This document shows positions 45,051 through 54,210 of a stretch of 64,000 bases of DNA, one piece after another (position 1 is the first letter of the stretch; each line of letters begins with the position of its first letter). The stretch spans positions 2,294,001-2,358,000 of the forward strand of contig CATNEN010000033.1 in assembly GCA_950097015.1 (NCBI GenBank), written 5' to 3'. The notes beneath the pieces were generated by a model. It was not told the origin of the DNA, searched no databases, and was given only the letters and a program-made list of their open reading frames with translations. A program made the position numbers and the translations under genes. This stretch comes from Macrostomum hystrix (Eukaryota > Platyhelminthes > Macrostomidae).

Positions 45051-46744
45051 AGTGACTTCTACTCTATTCTCTGAAGCTTGTCTTTTGCGTGAGGCCTAAC
45101 GAAATGTAATTAGAAAAAACTGTTTATGTTCGCCATTTCTTTTAGAATTTTTAATGGTTTTATTTTTAATGAAAGCTGATGAAATACTCGTGCCTGTACA
45201 TGGAACTGACGGTGAATAGCCGATGATGTCATCCTACTATAAGTGGCTGCACAAGGTACTACTAAGATAAAAAAATAATTAAAAAAATGAATCAAACCTG
45301 GGCATTTCCTCGCACTATATATACCTGTTACGTTTAGTTACTTTCGAGCGTGCTATATACTTGTAAAATTCTGCTTCAGGTAAAGGGAAATTGAACTGGA
45401 ATTAAATATATATATTGTGAGTACATTTTATGCAATTACTAAAGAAAACACTAGTAAACTTTTGTAAAATTGGCTTTAAGTTTTTTGTCACGATTATTTT
45501 ATTTTTTTAATATTATATTATATGCTATTTATAGTAGCTGCACAAAATATATAATAGCATTCTCTGTTGGGTTCTAGCTTTCATAAACCCGAAATGTCAC
45601 AAAGAAAGAAAGTGTCTTTCAGCATTCTTGATTCTTTCATCATTCTTCATCATCATTTCATGATTCTTTCAACATTGTGAAAATTCGGGTCTGTGAAACG
45701 ACTCACACTGCAAGCACCACAGTGCCAGCTGAGGGCCATTTTGAGCCTTCAGCCTGATGGAATTGGCCTCTTCAGCCTGATGGAATTGGCCTCTTCAGCC
45801 TGATGGAATTGGCCTCTTCAGCCTGATGGAATTGGCCTCTTCAGCCTGATGGAACTGGCCTCTTTAGCCTGATGGAACTGGCCTCTTCCTAGCTATCAAA
45901 GCTTGTCGCGATTAATAGACTGTACTATCTTACTCCAAAAATACAAATACGAAAACAAATCTGCATATACGACCTGGCGAGACGGCGCGGCAAGGCCTTG
46001 GCCGCATTTTGATCTTTGGTGCTGTTCTCTGAAGCCCTGTCGGACAGGGCCAGGTACCAGCTGTTCCGGTTCGGTCGTTGACACCACCCTGATGTACAAT
46101 GCTGAGAACACTGAGCCCATTTTGTCCACTTCAACTAGCATTTGCCCGGTCTTGTCAGTCCTGCGGGGCTCAGCCCTCCCCTTTTACGCCTGCGCTGATT
46201 GGCTGGATTAGCTGTCACCCTTGCCCTGCTTTTCTGCCCCGCCAGGCCCACCCCTTGTGGTTGTACTCATTTAAAGCCTTTCTGTGATTTGAACGCACAT
46301 TTTTCGATTGCCACAGGATATTCTGTAATAGCCTTTGTTTACTCTGATCTGATAGGATTCTGATCTGATCTGATCTGATATGAAAGCTTGTTGAGGCAGG
46401 CACTCCAGTTGCTGCGATTAAAATTTAGCACCTATATTTTATTTTTGCAAAGGGAACTCTTCCGATTGGTTGAAGGGATAGTAAGGCAAGCTCGACCAGA
46501 TAGTGTGCGCTGCTATATAATTAAACTTCGCTAAAGAAGTTAACTATATTTTATAATGACAAAAACTTATTTTTAATTTACTCACTGAGCCTCATTGCGT
46601 ATTGTTTTAGATGAGCGCAAAGCTTAGAATACCCACGGAATATTCTTGGAGTTGCCGCGAAATTTCCTCGAAGGCTTACAAATTCTCGCCGAATACGAGT
46701 AGCTGAAAAGCATTCTTTGTAGGCAAAAGTGACTGCTGAGAGCC
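45051..46744. other. Spacer before cluster member 6, with a 23-bp repeat and promoter
   Basis: AT-rich sequence with TATA-like stretches at about 45316 and 45350. 45730-45895 holds seven copies of TTCAGCCTGATGGAATTGGC plus CTC. GATCTGATCT iterations lie near 46350-46380. No credible ORF; the frames at 45896-46287 show no family features. Confidence 0.5.
46465..46520 (+). promoter_or_regulatory. CCAAT/TATA promoter of cluster member 6
   Basis: Inverted CCAAT (ATTGG) at 46465-46469 and TATATAA at 46514-46520, about 225 bp before the ATG at 46745. Confidence 0.55.
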
Positions 46745-47611
46745 ATGACAGTCCTATCTGTGATGTCTGCCGCTTGGATCCTAGTCGGCCTGTTCAGCCT
46801 CATCGATCCAATCGCTTCGAAGCCGGTCTGCGAGCCTGGCTTCAGATTCGACGGGTTCATTCACCAATGCGTGAAGGATCGAACGTCAGGAGTTTTAGAC
46901 GCTGCACCGACAGCGATTCCAACTGATGTCCGTCCTACGCAGCAGCACACCGCAGCTTCGTCGCCTCAGACTTCAACTCGGCCCGCTGGTGGGGATTCCG
47001 GCTTCAGTTTTGGACAGTGGGAGTGGCTGACTATGGTGATCCTTCTGATCGCTCTGGTGCTGCTTCTTATCGGTGTCCTCGCCTGGAGCATTCAGAATCG
47101 CCGTCTAGTCTGTAAGGACGCAGTTCGAGGCTGCTTTCGGCGACTAGCGAGTGCGGAAAGGGACGCGGTTGACTGGGGCGGCGACGGCGAAGGCCGCGGC
47201 GACGGCGAAGGCCGCAGCGACGGCGAAGGCCGCGGTGACGACGAAGGCCGCGGCGATGGCGAAGGCGAAGGCCGCGGCGACGGCGAAGGCCGTGGCGAAG
47301 GCGAAGGCCGCGGCGACGGCGAAGGCCATGGCGAAGGCGAAGGCCGCGGCGACGGCGAAGGCCGCGGTGACGGCGAAGGCCGCGGTGACGATGGCGACGG
47401 CGAAAGCTGCGGCGAAGGTGAAGATGCTGAAATCGAAAATGAAGTCAACTCGCGAGCCCGCCGGAGCCAACCTTTGCCAGCAGTTCCAAGTCACGAGTCG
47501 ATTCCGCTGCTCTCAGGAGCAGAGGAACTTGCTAGCGGCGCTGTCGCTGATATTCTTGAAGCTCGGGAAGGCCTTGACGATGCCACTTATACAGCTTTGT
47601 CTACAGTGTAA
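46745..47611 (+). CDS. Receptor-like type I membrane protein with acidic Gly repeat, cluster member 6
   Basis: 288 residues. Signal peptide (TVLSVMSAAWILVGLFSLID); Cys module CEPGFRFDGFIHQCVK with two Cys, like member 5. Ser/Thr stalk; TM helix WLTMVILLIALVLLLIGVLAW; basic juxtamembrane NRRLVCKDAVRGCFRR; then about 80 residues of GDGEGRG-type repeat (47170-47420); then RRSQPLPAVP (SH3-ligand-like), IPLLSG and a C-terminal ATYTALSTV with YxxL. The acidic repeat separates membrane from signalling motifs and is coded by a 12-18-bp minisatellite, so length may vary. Opposite-strand frames over the repeat are by-products. Confidence 0.72.
   Translation: MTVLSVMSAAWILVGLFSLIDPIASKPVCEPGFRFDGFIHQCVKDRTSGVLDAAPTAIPTDVRPTQQHTAASSPQTSTRPAGGDSGFSFGQWEWLTMVILLIALVLLLIGVLAWSIQNRRLVCKDAVRGCFRRLASAERDAVDWGGDGEGRGDGEGRSDGEGRGDDEGRGDGEGEGRGDGEGRGEGEGRGDGEGHGEGEGRGDGEGRGDGEGRGDDGDGESCGEGEDAEIENEVNSRARRSQPLPAVPSHESIPLLSGAEELASGAVADILEAREGLDDATYTALSTV
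47165..47430 (+). repeat. Coding minisatellite (GGCGACGGCGAAGGCCGC)
   Basis: Imperfect 18-bp units (with 12-bp deletions) coding GDGEGR/GEGEGR in cluster member 6. Frame is kept throughout. Confidence 0.88.
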
Positions 47612-48111
47612 TCTTATGCTTGCTCTTATATCTTATCGTATCATTGTTCTCTCTACGAATAATTTTTATTAAGTTTATAGTTGGAAACATGCTATACCGT
47701 TTTTTTAGTTAAATTCTTCAAACCAACCAACTGGTCGATTTTGAGTAATTGGCATTAAAGTTATTTAGTTGCCATTCGTATGTGCGTAATTAGCTTTTTA
47801 TGACCTCCAAAGTCAATCAGCGAGTCAGTGGAAGCAGCACCAACATGAACAGCAGCAGTAACACTGCGACCTAGCCAGCATGCACGTCGAACATTCGAGT
47901 TATGTTATTGAAGAGTTCTATAACTTTAATAACAGATAAAAGTTTGCAACAACCAACGGTACAGTTCAAACTTTACCCTCAAATTTTTGCAATAAACATT
48001 TGAAAGATTTTGACAAATAGATTGCTCAGAATGCGGCAGCAGAAAGCCAGAATTAAAAACGCAGGTTTGAGCACAGGTAAGAAGAAGCAAATGATCTGAG
48101 CTCTCTCGCGT
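47612..48111. other. Convergent spacer between cluster member 6 and the Sac-domain gene
   Basis: AT-rich; AATAAA at 47991-47996 on the plus strand could end the member 6 transcript. No gene seen. Confidence 0.5.
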
Positions 48112-51100
48112 CTATTCCCGACCTTCTTCAGACAGAAATTTGCCTAAACAGTTGGCCAGAAGGCAGCTGGACGGTCCTTCAGCTGCTTCACCGGCCTCGG
48201 CGACCAGAGCATCACGCAGCATCGCCAGGCCGTCCGTTCGCTCGTATGGATGGCGGCCTCTGTCCTGGTCGACACCATCGACGGCGCCGACTATGCGGAA
48301 TCGCAGCAGGCCGGCCGAGCTGGGTCCCGGCGGACGCATCGCCTCGAGCAAACGAATGAGGCGCAGTGCGTCACCTCCGACAGGTCGCCAGCGCTCGTCC
48401 CGCTCTGTCAAGCGGCGCCCGGACCATCTGGCTGCGGGACCGGCAGAAGCTTGCAGCACGCCTACGACGCTGCGACTTGTTGAGCAGAAGCTGAGCGTGG
48501 CTACAATGCCGCCGCCCGCCAAGTCCGTCAGTCGGAAGCCGACGCCAGCGAGCTCCTCGGCTGGCACCGTCCAGACTGCGTCGACTGGGCAGGCGGCTTC
48601 ATCGACGAGGGGCTTTGGCAAGGGCATCAACGGCGGCGACCGCGGACATCGACAAAGGCTTCAGTGGACGGCCGTCACAAGGAGAAGCTGTGAGCTGCCA
48701 CAGGCGGAGCAGGTTGACGATGTGCAGACAGTCGGGGCAGCTGATCAGCAGGAAGCTGTGCCGAAGTGTCAGCTTCATCAGGCTGGCTAGCGACATGTCG
48801 ATGTCTTGGAGAGCGCCAACAGCGGAGGCTGATGCGGTTGCGCCGGACATTGTCGCCAGGGCGAGGGTGCAGGACCCGAGGAACTCGCGCCGATCGGGCA
48901 GCAGGGCCCGAACCAGAGCCGACACCAGCCAGGCAAAGCAGGCTTCGATTGGGTCGCTGATGGCCGAGGGCAGCCCGACTTCGTAGGCCTGAGAGTCGGA
49001 CACGAAGCCGCAGTTCAGGTAGACACTTCGGCTGCGGTTCAGGGCCGGCCAGGTGGCGAGGGCGCAGGCAGCCAAGAGAGCCTCCGGACCGCGCGCCCGC
49101 CGCTGCACGAGGTCGGTGGCGAGCTGGGTGAGCAGGTCCAGCTGCATCCAGTTATCCGCCTTGCTCAACATGCTGGCCTGCAGTTCGAGTCAGAGATGGC
49201 AGGTTGGGTGAATGTGCTGGTGTCAACATTCCAACAGATGCTTAGCGATTCCTGCTGCGCAACTCCAAGCCCTGGGCCCTCACTCACCCGGTCGTCGATC
49301 ATTCGCGCCGACTTGTCGGTCACGAGCTGCGCCTCGGCCAGCCGAGCGGAGTCCCTGGCGAGCTGCCAGGCATGCTCAGCCAGCTGCAGGACGCCCCGAG
49401 TGAAGCGCGTCGCACCGGAGACCGCCGATCTCGCAGCCGCCGGTGAATATCCGCTGATAGCGACGCAATGACCGCGTAGCTGAGCGATCAGCATCGCCAG
49501 CGAGAGAGCGGCCATCTCCGGAATGGCGGACTCCACCGTTTCGACGTCAACCAGGCAGATGTTGAAGGCTTGACGAGAGACCGTCGCCTCAGTGTCCCCG
49601 CTGCCAGTCAGACGGTGGCAGCCTGCTCTGGCGGCCACCGCAGCCAAGACGGTTTCGTCACCGGAGTGGGCCATTGGCAGCTCCATGTAGGACCAGGCCG
49701 CCGGCTGGGACCCCTTGCTGTCGGCCGAAGATTCAAAGCTCAGGTGCTGCAGGCAGTCGCGCAGTTCAGCAAAGGCGGAATCCACGGATTCAACCAGCAG
49801 CTTGGCGCTCAGACAATCGCGACGGGCCAGACGGCCGAGTGGCGACACAGAAGGACGGAGCAGCAACAGCGGCAGCTTCGACGAGGCACTACCGCCGATT
49901 CGGTTCAGCTGGCTGCTCAGCCAGCAGCGCACCGTAGCTGCCTGCCTTGGCAAGTCGCGTCGCAGCTCCAACGGCGGCGGCACCGGCGTGGACATCTCTC
50001 GCTGCTGATTGAGGTCGCTGGCCAGCGGGAAGCTGCGCCTCATCAGCAGCGGCAGCTGGGCGCAGTGGCTCACGAAGGCCATTCGCTCTCGGCAGACGCC
50101 GCTGTCACCACGCCTGCCGACCCAGTCGAGCAGCTGGTCGCACTGTCGCGATCCAGCAACCCGGCCGAACTCGTCCGCGCCCGTCCGTAGCGGCCGGAGT
50201 CCGGAGCGCAACCTGCAGACTCGGGTGGCGAGAGTCAGGCTGCAGCAGGCTCCTGTTAGTTCGTCCTTCTCCACGCCGCTGAACACGAAGCCCTGCATCA
50301 CGGGGTGCAGCCAGCGGTCGAGCTCCGTGTCCAGCAGGTTGCCGATGTCCGGTATGACGAACCAGTTCCACAGGTACTCCTGTGCCGATGCCAGCACCCT
50401 GTTGGATTAATAAAATGCAGAAGGGCTGTGGGCAATGGCACGATATTTAGTGACACTAGACCCGCTGCCAGTGAGGAGGAAATTCGATAGCTCCTGAGCA
50501 CACGCGCACTTTTCATCATCAGGCAGTGTGCAATCTCCCTGCCTGCTTTGGAGGTTGGCCCTCAAGGGCGTAAAGTGCACAACAAGCCCTCAAGCTTTCT
50601 CTCCGTGGCTGCGCCTCAAATGAATGTGGCCTCGCCGCGGAATCGAGCTCAGGGACCATGGTGTGTTGGACCACTCGCACCTATCACCGTCATCAATAGT
50701 TAGCACCTCCACAGAATGTGCAGGGGCCCGATTAAATAATGGCCAAAAAAATCACCGTAGCGGACGGTTCTGCTCGTTGTGAGCAGCCGACGCTGCGGGC
50801 TCCTGAAGCAGCGGCCAGGTGACGTCGCCGCTGGCGGAATAGTACAGCTGCGCCCTGCTGCCGCAGCAGGCTAGATGGCGGCACTCGATTTCGAGGTGCT
50901 GGCAGTCAGCGCCTTCCTCGGCCCACACGCCGGCCAGAAAGAATTTCAGGTGGCTCTCAAAGTCGGCGTAGAACTGGCCGGAGCCGGCGGCGGCCTCCCA
51001 GATGTCGACGCCCGCCGGCGCCGCTGCTGGAGGAGGCACGGTGTCCAGCTGGCCGCGGGTCATCGGCCGGTAACACGTGATCGGCACCAGCTGCAGGCCG

Positions 51101-52188
51101 GTGATCGCCCTGATGGAGTGGCCGGAGCCGGTGTGGCCGACATGCTCGCTCTTTGACGCCAGGATCAGCTTCCACGGACAGCCGGGCAACCGGGGCTCGA
51201 ATCTGCCCAGGTAGGCGTCAAACTCGGCGGCGTGGGTGGCGCGCACGGGGCGCGGGAGAGCGGACTTTGGAAGCAGCGACAGCCGGCCCGTGGACTTGCA
51301 GCAGGCCAGGCTGTTGGGTGCGTCTCGGTCGCTAGGCAACGAGTGCGACAAAAAATGCGCATGTTTCCACATTCATTTGATGCCTTGGCAACACGCTTTC
51401 CAAGCCCATTTGTAGCCCATTGGGTCGGTGCACAGCGGTTAACTCGTTTGCCTCTCGCGCCTATATCCCTGAGCTCGATTCCGCGGCGAGGCAACATTCA
51501 TTTGAGGCGCAGCCACGGAGAGAAGGCTTGGGGGCTTGTCGTGCTTGCCCTTGAGGCACAGTGAGAGTGTACACTGCCTGACGATAAGAAAGTCAGGGCA
51601 GATGTACACACCTGTGTGAGCGTGTGCCTGCGTACGGTATCTGTGTGCGTGTGTGCTCAGGAGTCAGCGAAATGATTGCCTCCTCGCTGACTGCGGTCTA
51701 GTGTCAATCAATGATTTCACCAAGCTGTAAAATGGGTACCAGCATTAGGTGAGCTAGACATTTTGGTAGGTGTTGCGGCCCCCACCCGGCCAGTCCATGG
51801 ACTAAACAGTTGTACACAGCCTTTGGAAAGCATCGCGCAATAGCTTTGCAAGACAAGCCCTCTGCACTAGCGTTCCTGAAATAAAGTTCGAGAAAGTGCA
51901 TTTAACCCACCGATAGTACATGTAGTAGTACTTGTCGCACTCGCACAAATACAGCAGCCTCCTATTTGTGAAATAAGCCACCTCGGGCTCCTCCAGGGAG
52001 GCCGGCACAACGCCGAGGTCGGCGGCGACGTCAGCTAGCCGGACTTCACGGCGAATTTCGGCGGCCGCCACTAGCGGCTGGCAGTGATAGTCGGCGAGGC
52101 CCTCGACGCAGCAGAACTCGGGCGCCTTGTAGAATTGCACGGGCCCCGAATCGCCCCCTCCGTCTTCGTATGTACGATGCGGCTTCAT
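48112..52188 (-). CDS. Divergent Sac-domain (phosphoinositide phosphatase-like) protein, probably inactive
   Basis: Exons on the minus strand: 52188-51911, 51331-50756, 50398-49288, 49177 downwards; phases join for the first four (about 655 residues before exon four). Sac features: N-terminal EFCCVEGLADY; CPWKLILASKSEHVG and AITGLQLVPI; GQFYADFESHLKF; EYLWNWFVIPDI; WLHPVMQGFVFSGV; LTLATRVCRLRSGLRPLRTG. Active Sac enzymes have a CX5R loop; here the matching place reads FNICLVDVETVES (about 49565-49530), with the Arg replaced by Thr, so phosphatase activity is unlikely. The last about 170 codons (to 48112) are in another frame than exon four, which ends in TGA at 48599. The overlap at about 48600-48660 allows no plausible intron, so I suspect a frameshift or base error. 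Two introns are filled with SINEs. The closest named relative is uncertain. Confidence 0.65.
50440..50710 (-). mobile_element. SINE family A copy in a Sac-gene intron (gene sense)
   Basis: Minus-strand reading: GGTGCGAGTGGTCC head, box B GAGCTCGATTCC (50651-50640), GCGCAGCCACGGAGAGAAAG, ACTGCCTGATGATG, GTGTGCTCAGGAG, end GTCTAGTGTCAC. It takes up most of the 357-bp intron 50399-50755. Confidence 0.75.
51415..51705 (+). mobile_element. SINE family A copy in a Sac-gene intron (antisense to the gene)
   Basis: Plus strand: TGGGTCGGTGCACAGCGGTT (box A-like), box B GAGCTCGATTCC at 51472-51483, GCGCAGCCACGGAGAGAAGG, ACTGCCTGACGATAAG, GTGTGCTCAGGAG, end GTCTAGTGTCA (about 51702). It lies in the intron 51332-51910. 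The internal part has a GT-rich expansion (51610-51655) compared with the other copy. Confidence 0.75.
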
Positions 52189-52399
52189 CGAAGCTTTTGA
52201 CTTCTTGATTTTTATGCAAATCACCAACGGGCAGCCTTACCGTTGCTTCAGGACTTCTTGAGTTATAGATGCATCGAGACTACTGTCACAGACTATCACA
52301 GCTGTTCTGGCGGCTGCCAGGGCTATTTTTAGAAATCCACGCATCTTCCAAGGGTCTATGGCATTAAGTGACCTCAAAAATTCTCAATTCTATGTAATA

Positions 52400-54210
52400 T
52401 TTCTGACTGCAGCTTCTGCTACGATTCCTGGGATATTTCTGGCTGCGTCTCCTGCTACGATTCCTGTGATATTTCTGGCTGCGTCTCCTGCTACGATTCC
52501 TGTGATATTTCTGACTGCGTCTCCTGCTACGATTCCTGGGATATTTCTGACTGCGTCTCCTGCTACGATTCCTGGGATATTTCTGACTGCGTCTCCTGCT
52601 ACGATTCCTGGGATATTTCTGACTGCGTCTCCTGCTACGATTCCTGTGATATTTCTGGCTGCAGCTTCTGCTACGGTTCCTGGGATATTTCTGGCTGCAG
52701 CTTCTGCTACGATTCCTGGGATATTTCTGGCTGCAGCTTCTGCTACGATTCCTGTGAAATTTCTGACTGCGTCTCCTGCTACGATTCCTGTGATATTTCT
52801 GACTGCGTCTCCTGCTACGATTCCTGTGATATTTCTGACTGCGTCTCCTGCTACGATTCCTGTGATATTTCTGGCTGCAGCTTCTGCTACGATTCCTGTG
52901 ATATTTCTGGCTGCAGCTTCTGCTACGATTCCTGTGAAATTTCTGACTGCGTCTCCTGCTACGATTCCTGTGATATTTCTGACTGCGTCTCCTGCTACGA
53001 TTCCTGTGATATTTCTGACTGCAGCTTCTGCTACGGTTCCTGGGATATTTCTGGCTGCAGCTTCTGCTACGATTCCTGGGATATTTCTGGCTGCAGCTTC
53101 TGCTACGGTTCCTGGGATATTTCTGGCTGCAGCTTCTGCTACGATTCCTGTGATATTTCTGGCTGCAGCTTCTGCTACGATTCCTGTGATATTTCTGGCT
53201 GCGTCTCCTGCTACGATTCCTGTGATATTTCTGGCTGCGTCTCCTGCTACGATTCCTGTGATATTTCTGACTGCGTCTCCTGCTACGATTCCTGGGATAT
53301 TTCTGACTGCGTCTCCTGCTACGATTCCTGGGATATTTCTGACTGCGTCTCCTGCTACGATTCCTGGGATATTTCTGACTGCGTCTCCTGCTACGATTCC
53401 TGTGATATTTCTGGCTGCAGCTTCTGCTACGGTTCCTGGGATATTTCTGGCTGCAGCTTCTGCTACGATTCCTGGGATATTTCTGGCTGCAGCTTCTGCT
53501 ACGATTCCTGTGAAATTTCTGACTGCGTCTCCTGCTACGATTCCTGTGATATTTCTGACTGCGTCTCCTGCTACGATTCCTGTGATATTTCTGGCTGCGT
53601 CTCCTGCTACGATTCCTGTGATATTTCTGGCTGCAGCTTCTGCTACGATTCCTGTGATATTTCTGGCTGCAGCTTCTGCTACGATTCCTGTGAAATTTCT
53701 GACTGCGTCTCCTGCTACGATTCCTGTGATATTTCTGACTGCGTCTCCTGCTACGATTCCTGTGATATTTCTGACTGCAGCTTCTGCTACGGTTCCTGGG
53801 ATATTTCTGGCTGCAGCTTCTGCTACGATTCCTGTGATATTTCTGGCTGCAGCTTCTGCTACGGTTCCTGGGATATTTCTGGCTGCAGCTTCTGCTACGA
53901 TTCCTGGGATATTTCTGGCTGCAGCTTCTGCTACGATTCCTGTGATATTTCTGACTGCAGCTTCTGCTACGGTTCCTGGGATATTTCTGGCTGCAGCTTC
54001 TGCTACGATTCCTGGGATATTTCTGGCTGCAGCTTCTGCTACGATTCCTGTGAAATTTCTGACTGCGTCTCCTGCTACGATTCCTGTGATATTTCTGGCT
54101 GCAGCTTCTGCTACGATTCCTGTGATATTTCTGGCTGCAGCTTCTGCTACGATTCCTGTGATATTTCTGGCTGCAGCTTCTGCTACGATTCCTGGGATAT
54201 GTCTGATCAG
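52400..54210. repeat. Minisatellite, 36-bp unit with 756-bp higher-order repeat
   Basis: About 50 units of TATTTCTGGCTGCAGCTTCT plus GCTACGATTCCTGTGA, with GACTGCGTCTCC variants. The run of variants starting at 52621 recurs at 53377, 756 bp on (21 units). One plus and two minus frames are open for more than 600 codons because 36 is divisible by three. I do not take these as proteins: no start context, no flanking exons, pure repeat. It lies upstream of the Sac gene. Confidence 0.93.

Noticed and set aside
47092-47494. Minus-strand ORFs opposite cluster member 6
   Set aside because: Mirror of a GC-rich coding repeat; the plus frame has signal peptide, TM and tail motifs.
49196-50410. Several plus ORFs opposite the Sac gene
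   Set aside because: Shadow frames of GC-rich minus-strand exons.
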